DNA of 64,000 nt from assembly GCA_964452775.1 (NCBI GenBank), contig CAYVQP010000011.1, forward strand, positions 9,908 through 73,907. The letters run 5' to 3'. The notes under the pieces were generated by a model. The model saw only the letters and a list, made by a program, of their open reading frames with translations, had not been told where the DNA came from and made no database searches. Positions 35,405 through 45,770 of this stretch are shown piece by piece (the stretch's first letter is position 1; every line of letters begins with the position of its first letter). The stretch is from JACKCB01 sp964452775 (GTDB taxonomy: Bacteria > Chloroflexota > Anaerolineae > Promineifilales > Promineifilaceae). The translations under genes and the position numbers were made by a program.

Positions 35405-36683
35405 TGGTGCGCCCGGCTGTACCCCGAGCTGAGGACGGTGGTCAGATTGTCCCCACTTCGCACGTAGTAGCTGGCGACGCCGCTGGCCCGCAGCAGTTGG
35501 AACAGGCCGGCATTGGAGCGCTTGCCGCCAAATGAGCCGGGATCGATCAGCACCGTGACTACCCGCAGCCCGCGGCGCATAATCTGCCGGGCAACCATCG
35601 CCCACGCTTCGTGATGGGTGGGCGTGACGACGATGACCGTTGTGCCCCTGGGCAACATCTGCACTTCCGCGTGCAGTACGTCGTGAATCGGCACCTGTCC
35701 CGCCGCCCGCAAGACCGCCAGCATCTCCAGGATACGATTGAGCTGCCGCTCACCGCGATCCGGCTGCACCACTTCATGTGCTTGCCCGTAGGCCAGCATC
35801 CCCACCGCCCGGTCGCGACGCAGGAAGAATTGGGCCAGTGAAGCAGCCACCGTTACCGTATACTCTTCCGTTGATTCCTTCAACTTGAACTTCTCGCCGG
35901 CGACCTCCATCCAGGAAGGAAGTTGATCGCGAGAAGTGATCGCCGCCTGATCGGGACTGGCGTCGACATGGCCGAAGACAGACATATCCGGTATGACCCA
36001 GATGTCCGCCAGCGGGTCCAGCTCGAACTCCTTCACGATCAGCCGGTCGCGACGGGCCGTACTGGGCCAATGAATGCGCCCGAAGCTGTCCCCTGAGGCA
36101 TAATCGCGCACGCCGGCAGCATTGGTGGTCACATAGTGCGTGCGCCGGCGCAGGGCATCGCCGCCGGGAAGGATACCTACCGGCAGCGCGAACTGATGGA
36201 CATCCACGGTCATCGGGTAGACGACGACATTCGTGGTTGGGCTAAGTTGCCGCTCCATCGGGAAGAAACCGAAGGGATCGCTGCTGCTTAGCGTCACCGG
36301 CCCAAGTTGGTACCGTCCTCGTTCCCGGCAAATGGTCGTGACCCGCCAGCTTTCGCGAGCGCGCGGACCGAGATTGTTCACCACCTGGCTGGCGAAATGG
36401 CCCGGCACGGAGGAGTAGTCGCGCACTTCCAGCCACAGCTTCGGAATGATGCTGGTGTTGCGCACGGCGAATCGCTCTTCCATGGGGCGTCCCACCTGGG
36501 TGCGCCGGACTCTGGTTACGCGCGACAGGTGCACCCAATTGATATTGGCCCAGGCCCAGGCGAAGGAGATGATCAGCAGCAGGCCGAAGAGATAGGTCAG
36601 ATGAAAGAGAATCTCTCTGCCGGTGATCAGCCCGCCCAGCAAAGCCAGGGCAGCCAGGATGAAGACGACCGTTCGCCGGCGCC

Positions 36684-36687
<4 letters not shown>
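35389..36687 (-). CDS. DUF58 membrane protein
   Basis: 432 residues. Two N-terminal transmembrane helices (about 7-24 and 30-48), then a beta-rich region and the DUF58 core with RRTHYVTTNAAGVRDYASGDSFGRIHWPSTARRDRLIVKEFE, and a VWA-like C-terminal part. DUF58 proteins are almost always paired with MoxR AAA+ ATPases and are thought to help assemble or mature protein complexes. The start overlaps the moxR stop by 4 bases. No transglutaminase or further VWA gene follows here. Its 3' end overlaps the convergent nuclease gene by 16 bases. Confidence 0.9.
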
Positions 36688-37643
<956 letters not shown>

Positions 37644-37770
37644 TGAGGTTTATACTCCTTTGTTGCACAATGGATACCTGGAGCCGGAATGCGCCGGTGA
37701 AATCGCTCCGCAGTTCCACCCGGTATCATCTGGCTTGCTAATCGCTTCGGGGTCCGCGACCAACGCGAAA

Positions 37771-37786
37771 GTATATCATTATATAC
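37771..37786. promoter_or_regulatory. Inverted repeat with minus-strand -10 between moxR and the binding-protein gene
   Basis: GTATAT-CATT-ATATAC is a perfect 6-bp inverted repeat with a 4-base centre in the divergent spacer. Read on the minus strand it contains TATAAT (37783-37778), which would start the moxR message about 128 bases before its ATG. An operator overlapping this promoter is possible. No clear -35 is present at 17 bases. Confidence 0.35.
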
Positions 37787-37880
37787 GTGGAAAAGTGTAA
37801 TAATGGTGACAAAAAGGTAGCGCCTTCGCAGTGTAAGCAAACTCTAACCGGAGAAGCGCTACGCAGAGGGAGTTGAGAGG

Positions 37881-39410
37881 ATGAGACGAGCAAGGTTACT
37901 TACTGGTATTGCATGCTTGTTCATGATTGTGGGCAGCGCCAGCGGCTGCTACCTGGGGACGTCCGCAACCAGCGTCCCGCAACCAATCCCCACCAGCGAG
38001 ATCGCGTTGCCGGTAATTGAGCAAGGTTCTGCTCCGGCGGGAGCTGCCACATCGGCGCCGGCCGGGCCAGTTTCGCCCGGCGTCGCAAGCCCAGCGCCCG
38101 GGCCGGATGATGAGTCCACCGAGACGACGCCTGCGCTCAACTATGATCCGGCCATCTACGGCGACCTGAATAACATTGACCTGAATGGGACAGAAGTGTC
38201 CTTCATGCACATGCACTATGATGAGCCGGGCCAGGTCCTGGAGGCGATCATCGAGCGCTTCAATGCAGAAAACCCATATGGCATTCATGTTTCGGCGCTG
38301 GTGCCCGGCAGCTACCCGGAAGTCCAGTCGTACATGGATGAAGCTGTGCAGAGCGGCGGCGACCTGCCGGGACTGGTCAGCGCCTACCAGCATTGGGCCA
38401 TTGACTGGGTGGCTGATGGCGCTTTAGTGGCGTTGGAACCCTATTTGGAAAACGGGGTATACGGTCTCACGGCTGAAGAACGGGCCGATTTCATACCGGC
38501 ATTCCTGGCCCATGATCGCCTGCCGCAATTCGAAAACCGCACCTATGGCTTTCCCTATCGCCGTTCGCAGGGGGTGATCTTCTACAATGCCGATTGGCTG
38601 GCCGAGTTGTACGAGAGCGGCGCGATCTCCTTCTCCGGCCCGCCGCAAACGCCGGAACAATTTGCCGAGGCGGCTTGCGCGGCAACGGCCAAGCCGGGCG
38701 CGGTGGGCTACGAAATCGCCACCGAAGCCAGTCGCATCGCTGCCTGGACTTATGCCTTTGGCGGGGACATCTACGATGCGGCGAGCGGTCGCTTCACCTG
38801 GGACAATCCGGGGACAGTCGCCGCCATGCAGATGATGCAGGATTTGTATCAACGAGGATGCGCGAAAAAGATCGCCGAGCATCAGGGCGAGTTGTTCGAC
38901 TTCAGCAGCCAGATGGCGCTGTTCGTTTATGGCTCGTCCGCCTACATGCCCATCTATCAGGGCGCGGTGGCGGATGACCCGTTGGGTGGGTTTAACTGGT
39001 CCGTGGCGCCGATTCCCTATGTAGGCGAGACGCCTGTACAGAACAGCTTCGGCCCCAGCCTCAGCATTCCGCGCACCGACCCGGCCACTCAGCTCGCCGC
39101 CTGGATCTTTGTGAAGTATCTGACCCAGCCGGAGGTTCAGGCGCAATGGGCCGCCGGCAGCGACTACTTCCCCGTCCGGCAAAGCGCTTTCCAATTCATG
39201 AACGACTACGTTGCCGAGCATCCGGCGTATGCAGACGGCTTTGCCCTGTTGCCATATAGCGTCTTTGAGCCTTCTCTGGCCGGCTATGACGTGGTGCACG
39301 ACATGGCAGCGACCGCCTACTTCCGCATTTTGGCCGGGGATGACGTGGTCAGCGTGTTGGCGGAACTCAATGAGGCCGCCAACGCGACCCTGGAGAGTGT
39401 GGCCCCATGA
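37881..39410 (+). CDS. Extracellular solute-binding lipoprotein (carbohydrate ABC type)
   Basis: 509 residues. Lipoprotein signal with lipobox GSASGC, modified cysteine C23, followed by a Pro/Ala/Ser/Thr linker (about residues 30-85) as in many surface lipoproteins. The mature part is a family-1 (sugar) binding protein: FMHMHYDEPGQVLEAIIERFN, GVIFYNADWLAELYESG, WTYAFGGDIYD and ASWIFVKYLTQPEVQAQW-like segments. No permease or ATPase gene is next to it, so partners must be elsewhere. AGGGAGTTGAGAGG supplies the ribosome site. The next gene is convergent. Confidence 0.9.
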   Translation: MRRARLLTGIACLFMIVGSASGCYLGTSATSVPQPIPTSEIALPVIEQGSAPAGAATSAPAGPVSPGVASPAPGPDDESTETTPALNYDPAIYGDLNNIDLNGTEVSFMHMHYDEPGQVLEAIIERFNAENPYGIHVSALVPGSYPEVQSYMDEAVQSGGDLPGLVSAYQHWAIDWVADGALVALEPYLENGVYGLTAEERADFIPAFLAHDRLPQFENRTYGFPYRRSQGVIFYNADWLAELYESGAISFSGPPQTPEQFAEAACAATAKPGAVGYEIATEASRIAAWTYAFGGDIYDAASGRFTWDNPGTVAAMQMMQDLYQRGCAKKIAEHQGELFDFSSQMALFVYGSSAYMPIYQGAVADDPLGGFNWSVAPIPYVGETPVQNSFGPSLSIPRTDPATQLAAWIFVKYLTQPEVQAQWAAGSDYFPVRQSAFQFMNDYVAEHPAYADGFALLPYSVFEPSLAGYDVVHDMAATAYFRILAGDDVVSVLAELNEAANATLESVAP

Positions 39411-39434
39411 GAGTAGTGCAGTTGCTGTTCGGGT

Positions 39435-39755
39435 TTATGGCCGGTGAAAGAGGCTGCCCGACTCCCGGCGATAACTCACATTTGGCAGCTTGCTCAGGAC
39501 AGCCGCAATATATGGCCCATTCCGGCTGGAGATTCGGCTCTTAATCTCTTCTTGCGATAGCTCTCCGCGGCGCGCCAGGCGGCTCCAGGCGGATTCGATT
39601 GTCTGTCGCTGGATGCGGCGCTCCACGCCGTCCTCGCCGGACATAACGACTAGATAGGAATCAGTGACGGCGACCACTTTGAAGCGCTTGCGTCGTTCCA
39701 GCGTCTCCAGGGTTCGCCCTTCCAGGTTGTAGACGTGTTGCCAGAGGGTTGTCAT
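39435..39755 (-). CDS. Hypothetical protein, 106 residues
   Basis: Not recognised. The N-terminal half (TLWQHVYNLEGRTLETLERRKRFKVVAVTDSYLVVM) looks beta-rich and the second half helical and basic, with RRIQRQTIESAWSRLARRGELS and ISSRNGPYIAAVLSKLPNV. The size and charge would suit a small nucleic-acid-binding protein, but no motif proves it. It is convergent with the binding lipoprotein gene and divergent from the giant FG-GAP gene. Confidence 0.6.
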   Translation of the reverse strand: MTTLWQHVYNLEGRTLETLERRKRFKVVAVTDSYLVVMSGEDGVERRIQRQTIESAWSRLARRGELSQEEIKSRISSRNGPYIAAVLSKLPNVSYRRESGSLFHRP

Positions 39756-39959
39756 TGACTGGATAGCGCCGGCGCCGTGATTTAATTGAGGTGCGGTAGG
39801 CGCTAATTGGCTATCTTATCGGCATCAAATGCGCGGTGCAAGCGTTTTCAAATTGAATGGCGGGAATAGTTTCTCAGGTTATTCACGAGTACTACGCCAT
39901 CTGCCGGGGAGGGAGCCAATGCCCTTGGAAGGCTTTCTCCACTCTGTGATGAGGTGAGC

Positions 39960-42900
39960 ATGTTCGTCAAACCAGACTTCGCCGGCCAAAGTCGGACTGG
40001 ACGGCTGGCTTCCACAGTTGTCGCCATTGTCGCATTACTGGTTCTGGCCGGCCTGCAAGCCGGAGCATCGCAAGCTGCCGCTGAGCTTTCTCGCCCAAGC
40101 GGCTGGAGTGAAATGCAACTCACACCGCCCGCGCAACGGACGGGCGTTGATGTCGTTCGACTGGATACCGTGCCGCAACTCCTGGTTGACGCCAGGGGGG
40201 TAGCCGTCATGGCCTGGGGCGATGTGGATGGCGACGGCGACCTCGATCTGGCAGCCGGCTTCAGGGCGAAGCCAACTGAGTTTTACCTGAACCAGGGTGG
40301 GTCGCTGCTAAAGCAGGATTGGACAATCGAAGCGAATCAGGTGACGGAGGCCCTGGCCTGGGGCGATGTGGACGGCGACGGCGATCTGGACCTGGCGGTG
40401 GGTAGCATTAATGGGCCGACCCGGATCTTCCCCAATGTGGCCGGGGTCATACAGCAAGCGCCGCAGTGGGTTGAAAGCGTTGTTGAGCGAACCAAGGCGC
40501 TTGCCTGGGGAGACATGAATGGCGATGGCTTTCTGGACCTGGTAGCCGGCAACTTTGGCCGGCCGAGCAGAATCTACCTGAACAACGGCGACGGCACGCT
40601 GTCGGCTGATCCGGCCTGGGTAGCAGAAACGACTGCATGGACCACCGATCTGGCTTTGGCCGATTTTGACGGCGACGGGGCGCTCGACCTGGCAGTTGGA
40701 AACAACGCCACCGGCGAACATGCCGTTGTCTATCGCAATATCCGCGGCGACGCCCTGACCATGAGCCGGGTTTGGGAAAGCAGCGGCAACCTGGTGACCG
40801 ACATTGCCTGGGGAGACGTGGACGAGGACGGATTCCCCGAGCTGGCGCTGGTGGATTACACCCTGGACGATGTGCGCGCTGACGGCATTTACCAGAATGA
40901 GAACGGCGCGCTGAACACGACATCTACCTGGCAGCCGGTAGATGCAGTTCGCTCAACCAGCTTGGTCTGGGGCGATGTGGACGGCGACAGCGACCTGGAC
41001 CTGGTGATCGGTTCCAGCGCGGACAGCACGGAGCGGGTCTACATCAATCAGGACGGCGCGCTGCAAAATACGCCGGCATGGCAATCAGCCGATACGTCGC
41101 ACGTTACCGACCTGGCTCTGGTGGATGTGGATCGGGACACCGACTTGGACCTGGTCGCCATTTACAGCGGTTCCATCTATGTGTACACCAACCGGCAGTG
41201 GCCGCTGGACAGTGTCGCCGACTGGAACACCGCCACCCCCGGCGTTCGCACAATGAGCATCGCCTGGGGAGATGCCGACAATGACGGCTTCCTCGATCTG
41301 GCGATGGGGAACGGCGATCCCTTTGCGAGTGTTGGCAGTCCCAACGTCATCTACCACAACAACCGTGGATTGCTTGACAGCGCAGATCTGCTCTATTCTG
41401 CCCCGGCGGCGGACATTACCACCAGCGTGGCCTGGGGCGACATGGACGGAGACGGCTGGCTCGATCTGGCAGTCGGCAACCTGGGCGAACCCAGTTACGT
41501 CCTGCTTAATCAGAACGGTAGCTTCAACTACGATGACCGCCTGGAATTGGGCGGTGTGGATGAATCCGGCCGGACGCTGCGCACCGATGATCATACCAGG
41601 AGCGTCGCCTGGGGAGATGTTGATCGAGACGGCGATCTGGACCTGGCGGTCGGCAACGAGGGTCAGGCCAACCGGCTATACATCAATGAAAACGGCGCGC
41701 TCCGGCAAGAAGGCGTGCTGACTTTTGGCGCTGATACAGCCACCTATTCCCTTGCCTGGGGCGATATTGACGGCGATGGCGACCTGGACCTGGCGGCGGG
41801 CAACTTTGGCGCAGCCAACCAGATCTATTTCAACCTGGAAGGGCGCATCACCGATGACGTAGTGCAGATCTTTGGCGATGATGACAATACCACCAGTGTG
41901 GTGTGGGGAGACATAAACAGCGACGGTTTGCCGGACCTGGTAGTGGGCAATGCCGGCGATGTGAATAAGTACTACCCGAATATCGGCGGGTTGCTGCTGG
42001 ACAGCCCGCTATGGGTGAGCCTGGATCAGGACGATACCCGGGGCCTGGCTCTCGGCGACGTGGATGGAGACGGCGACCTGGACCTGGCGGCGGCCAACGC
42101 AGGCGGGCTGGACGGCGCGGCCGCTCATCCGGACAAAATCTACATCAATGAGCGTGGACAACTGCAGACTATCTCGGACTTTCCCTGGCGTGCAAAAGCC
42201 TTGCCAAGCTATGCGGTCGCCTGGGTGGACCTGGAAGGCGACGGCGACCTGGATCTGATGACCGGCAGCGGGCCGACCACCGGCCGCACGACAAACCTGG
42301 ACGGCAGCAGCCAACTCTATCTGAACGAGCGCTTTCTGATTGCGGCCCAACCCCAGGGAGCGGCGATCATATTTGGCCCGGAGTCCAGCCCGGTGACCAC
42401 TCCGACCGGCGGCAGCTACACTTTGCTGGCTCCGGCCGCGCTCAATGCCCAGGCCGGCATCCGCGAAGACGGCCTGGTGCCGATCAGCTACACATTGCAG
42501 CAGCCGGACAATGAGCCGGTTCGCGCTGTGCGCGGCTATTACTCCCTTGATGGCGGCGGAAGCTGGTTCATTGCCCAACCGACCGGGGATACACAGACGA
42601 CCAATCTCTCGACGACCCCGGGAGAAAACGAGCACGTTTTCAATTGGGACGTCTTTGCCAGCAACTTGTATGGTCAAAGCGACAACGTCGTCTTCCGGCT
42701 GGAGGCCTACGCAACGCCCCCGGCGGACATTGCAGAAGAGGCAACGACCGGCGCATATCTGTACACAAATCAGGCGGCTGTGCCTCAGGAGCAGCCATTT
42801 GTGGCCGCCAACACGCGACCATTCCGCGTGCGCGGCAACCAGGTGCGCGTCCTGCGCGAGGTGGCCGGCGGTGAACCGCAGCCCGTGGCCGGGGCGCTGG

Positions 42901-45749
42901 TATATAAGTTAGCCGAGGGTCAGACCGCCGGCGGGTCAACGCTGCCCGATGATGGACTCGTGCCCTTCACCACCGACGCGCAAGGCAACTTGCTGGGGCG
43001 TACCGTCCTGCAGCCGGCAGAACGACTGGTAGCCTTGTGGCCGGTTCCGCGGGAGGAGGTACAGATCCCCTTCACGGAGCAGTACACGCTGTACTACATG
43101 AGCGCTGAGCCTGACGAGAGTGAAGGGCTGGCCATGTCCGCCGCCGAGCCGGTGGACGGCGAACTGCCGCTGATCGTATCTGAACGGAACCCGCTGATCC
43201 TCTTTCATCTTGACTTTTCTCTGGAATGGGATGCCCGCCAGGACGACCTCTTCATGCTTGACCTGGCGACGAGCATCCAGCGCGCCTCGGAAACACTGTT
43301 TGATGTGACCAACGGTCAGGCAGCAATCGGCAATGTTCGCGTGTTCCACAACCGGCACTACTGGAACAACGTGGATGTGGTTGTCCTGGCGAACAACGGC
43401 ATCCGCCCATCGGCCGCCATTGGCGGTGTGGTTCGCCAGCCGGTATCTGAGACTCTGGCGGACGAGACGACCGTTGTAGAACAGGCATATTGGCCGGGGC
43501 AGGTGCGCATGGGGCCGGGCTGGGACCCGTTCGGGGAGAGCACGGCAGACCTGGGCCAGGATTGGCAGCGCGCGCTGGCGCATGAGCTTGCTCACTATTT
43601 GCTCTTCCTCCCCGACAACTACCTGGGCTTTGAGGTGAACGGCGCTCTGAGACGGATCAATTGCCAGGGTAGTTTCATGACCTCTACCTACGATCCGGCT
43701 TACAGCGAGTTCCTCACCGAAGCGCAATGGAGCGCGCGCGGCGGTAGCGATAATGACTGCCAACGGAGTCTGGCGGAGGCCACCACGGGCCGGGCGGACT
43801 GGCAGACCGTAACAAACTACTACCCGATGCTGAACCCGCCGGACACGGTTGCCGCGAGTGGCCCCGGCCTGATCCCGATCAATCTGACCCACGTGTTTTC
43901 CTTGGAACCGGCCATGGAGCGGCAGCCGATGCCGGCGCGCAACTTCGACGTGCGTGATGCCGGCTCCGACCGGCTACGCCTGCCGGATGCCCAGGGCTAT
44001 TTGATTGATAACCAGGGTACCACCAACCTGACGGATGATGTGTTGATCGCGTTGGGCGCTCCGACGGCCGGCGGCGACCGCTTGAAGGTGCGCGGAGCGC
44101 ACGCCGGCGACCGGCTCTGCGTCTTTGGATTCGGGGACGATGTGCCCTATGCCGGCTGCATTGACGCGCTGCGAGCCTCCGACGTGAGCATCGAGTTGGA
44201 GCCGGTGCAGAACCCAACCGGCGGACATTGGGAACCGCAGATTGCGATCGAGCCGGTTGACCGCACGACCCTGGACATCACCGTTGTGCAGCCGACGGAC
44301 GGATCTGCCCAGATTCTGGCGCAGGTCTACCTGACCCATTACGCATCGGCGCCCTGCAACTTCGGGCTGTCGCCGGTTGTCACGCTCGCGCGTGACGGAA
44401 GCCGGCACACGGGCCGGGTGGAGCTGAAGTGGGAGGACTATGCCGTCGCGGTCCGGCTGTGGACCGAAGGTGGCCAGGGTCAGGAGTCAATCGCCTACTT
44501 CATCCTGGATTTGCCGCCCGGAAATCTGACGGTCGAATCAGAAAGCGGCGGAGCAGCGGAGCCGGACAGCGCGGAGAGCGAGGAGTGCGATGTTCCCGAC
44601 GAAGCGTCCACCGCGGATCTGAACAGCGCCGCCGGCAGCTATCTCGCTTACTACCTGCCGGCCGGCGGAACGAACAATACGCCCTTAGGTGGTCCCAATA
44701 ACACTCCGTTGGGGGGGCCAAACAATACGCCGCTCGGGGGAACGAACAACACTCCTCTGGGCGGCCCTAACAACACACCGCTCGGAGGAACCAACAACAC
44801 CCCGTTGGGGGGTACAAATAATACGCCGCTTGGGGGAACCAACAACACTCCATTGGGTGGACCAAACAATACGCCTTTGGGCGGCGCACAGGTTATGCTG
44901 CTAGGCGGTACCAACAACACTCCCCTGGGCGGCACAAACAACACACCGCTGGGCGGCGCCAATGCGATCCTGCTGGGAAGCACGAACAATACTCCGTTAG
45001 GTGGAACCAACAATACGCCGCTGGGAGGTACCAATAACACGCCGCTTGGGGGAGTGGAGACAAGGCCGGCGTTCGCCCCGGCGCTTTCCACCGATGGTCA
45101 GGTGGTCATCTACAATCAGGCCGGCTACTTTGAGGATAACGGCGTGCAGGAGATTCAGGTGTTGGCGACGGTCCCTGGGCGGGCATCGCACCCCTGGCTA
45201 AAGCCGGTCGGTCAGGCGCATCACATCACGTTTGATCCCCTGGTCACCGATCCGCGCTTCCTGGCATACACCTATTTGCAGCGGGATGTGCCGGACGGCT
45301 ATGAGTACGCGCTAAGCATCTACTTTTTACCGGACGGAGGCAGCGAATGGGAGCGGGTCCCTACCGAGTTATACGTCGAAAACCTGGCGGTGGCGGAGTT
45401 GCAGGAGACTCGAGACGGCGTCTTTGCCTTGATGGCCACGGTCGGTGTGCCGCAGCTGCAAGCCGGCTGGAACATCTTCGGGTATCCACTGCCGGTTGCG
45501 CGTGATGTCGAGGAGGCGCTCGCCAATTTGAGTGGCATCGCGCTGGCGTTGTACCCGGTGCAGTGGAATCCGGACGGCTCGGTCGTGCAGCCGCCTGATT
45601 ACTGTCCCGGCGACGCGACTACCTGCACTGAATTAACCAGCTCCGTATCGCAGCTTTTGCCGGGCGGCGTTTACTGGATATATGTAACTGAGCCGGTGAC
45701 GCTCTATTTCGCGCCGCCGGAGCGGACCACCTCCGGCGAGGTCCGCTAA
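39960..45749 (+). CDS. Giant secreted FG-GAP repeat protein with metallopeptidase-like motif and octapeptide array
   Basis: 1,929 residues from ATG 39960, with GAGGTGA just upstream (GTG 39954 is also open). Signal peptide: hydrophobic VVAIVALLVLAGLQAGASQA, residues about 20-40. Residues about 80-790 hold about 14 FG-GAP/VCBS units of the type WGDVDGDGDLDLAAG, whose DxDxDG loops bind calcium; 14 blades would make two seven-bladed propellers. A mid part contains HELAHYLLFLPDNY with H1208 and H1212 and later GSFMTSTY, resembling a zinc peptidase site and Met-turn. Residues 1571-1698 are 16 octapeptides. The C-terminus has GWNIFGYPLPV and a YWIYV block. Cell-surface or matrix role likely. Confidence 0.88.
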   Translation: MFVKPDFAGQSRTGRLASTVVAIVALLVLAGLQAGASQAAAELSRPSGWSEMQLTPPAQRTGVDVVRLDTVPQLLVDARGVAVMAWGDVDGDGDLDLAAGFRAKPTEFYLNQGGSLLKQDWTIEANQVTEALAWGDVDGDGDLDLAVGSINGPTRIFPNVAGVIQQAPQWVESVVERTKALAWGDMNGDGFLDLVAGNFGRPSRIYLNNGDGTLSADPAWVAETTAWTTDLALADFDGDGALDLAVGNNATGEHAVVYRNIRGDALTMSRVWESSGNLVTDIAWGDVDEDGFPELALVDYTLDDVRADGIYQNENGALNTTSTWQPVDAVRSTSLVWGDVDGDSDLDLVIGSSADSTERVYINQDGALQNTPAWQSADTSHVTDLALVDVDRDTDLDLVAIYSGSIYVYTNRQWPLDSVADWNTATPGVRTMSIAWGDADNDGFLDLAMGNGDPFASVGSPNVIYHNNRGLLDSADLLYSAPAADITTSVAWGDMDGDGWLDLAVGNLGEPSYVLLNQNGSFNYDDRLELGGVDESGRTLRTDDHTRSVAWGDVDRDGDLDLAVGNEGQANRLYINENGALRQEGVLTFGADTATYSLAWGDIDGDGDLDLAAGNFGAANQIYFNLEGRITDDVVQIFGDDDNTTSVVWGDINSDGLPDLVVGNAGDVNKYYPNIGGLLLDSPLWVSLDQDDTRGLALGDVDGDGDLDLAAANAGGLDGAAAHPDKIYINERGQLQTISDFPWRAKALPSYAVAWVDLEGDGDLDLMTGSGPTTGRTTNLDGSSQLYLNERFLIAAQPQGAAIIFGPESSPVTTPTGGSYTLLAPAALNAQAGIREDGLVPISYTLQQPDNEPVRAVRGYYSLDGGGSWFIAQPTGDTQTTNLSTTPGENEHVFNWDVFASNLYGQSDNVVFRLEAYATPPADIAEEATTGAYLYTNQAAVPQEQPFVAANTRPFRVRGNQVRVLREVAGGEPQPVAGALVYKLAEGQTAGGSTLPDDGLVPFTTDAQGNLLGRTVLQPAERLVALWPVPREEVQIPFTEQYTLYYMSAEPDESEGLAMSAAEPVDGELPLIVSERNPLILFHLDFSLEWDARQDDLFMLDLATSIQRASETLFDVTNGQAAIGNVRVFHNRHYWNNVDVVVLANNGIRPSAAIGGVVRQPVSETLADETTVVEQAYWPGQVRMGPGWDPFGESTADLGQDWQRALAHELAHYLLFLPDNYLGFEVNGALRRINCQGSFMTSTYDPAYSEFLTEAQWSARGGSDNDCQRSLAEATTGRADWQTVTNYYPMLNPPDTVAASGPGLIPINLTHVFSLEPAMERQPMPARNFDVRDAGSDRLRLPDAQGYLIDNQGTTNLTDDVLIALGAPTAGGDRLKVRGAHAGDRLCVFGFGDDVPYAGCIDALRASDVSIELEPVQNPTGGHWEPQIAIEPVDRTTLDITVVQPTDGSAQILAQVYLTHYASAPCNFGLSPVVTLARDGSRHTGRVELKWEDYAVAVRLWTEGGQGQESIAYFILDLPPGNLTVESESGGAAEPDSAESEECDVPDEASTADLNSAAGSYLAYYLPAGGTNNTPLGGPNNTPLGGPNNTPLGGTNNTPLGGPNNTPLGGTNNTPLGGTNNTPLGGTNNTPLGGPNNTPLGGAQVMLLGGTNNTPLGGTNNTPLGGANAILLGSTNNTPLGGTNNTPLGGTNNTPLGGVETRPAFAPALSTDGQVVIYNQAGYFEDNGVQEIQVLATVPGRASHPWLKPVGQAHHITFDPLVTDPRFLAYTYLQRDVPDGYEYALSIYFLPDGGSEWERVPTELYVENLAVAELQETRDGVFALMATVGVPQLQAGWNIFGYPLPVARDVEEALANLSGIALALYPVQWNPDGSVVQPPDYCPGDATTCTELTSSVSQLLPGGVYWIYVTEPVTLYFAPPERTTSGEVR
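44670..45053 (+). repeat. 16 tandem 24-bp units encoding TNNTPLGG
   Basis: 384 bases code for 128 residues, exactly 16 octapeptides. Fourteen are TNNTPLGG or PNNTPLGG; unit 10 is AQVMLLGG and unit 13 is ANAILLGS. Codons vary freely between units (for example CCCTTAGGT, CCGTTGGGG, CCGCTCGGG for PLG), so the peptide, not the DNA, is conserved: this is an old array kept by selection rather than a fresh duplication. The array is inside the giant FG-GAP gene. Confidence 0.95.
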
Positions 45750-45770
45750 CGCCGGACTGAGGAGGCCGGC

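Noticed and set aside
35358..35535. Continuation of the nuclease frame beyond the gap to 35535
   Set aside because: Antisense to DUF58 for most of its length; another phase gives a better C-terminus and a stop at 35404.
45750..45770. GCCGG/CCGGC hairpin between two convergent genes as terminator
   Set aside because: Only a 5-bp stem with a large loop and no T-run; GCCGGC is too common in this DNA to count.
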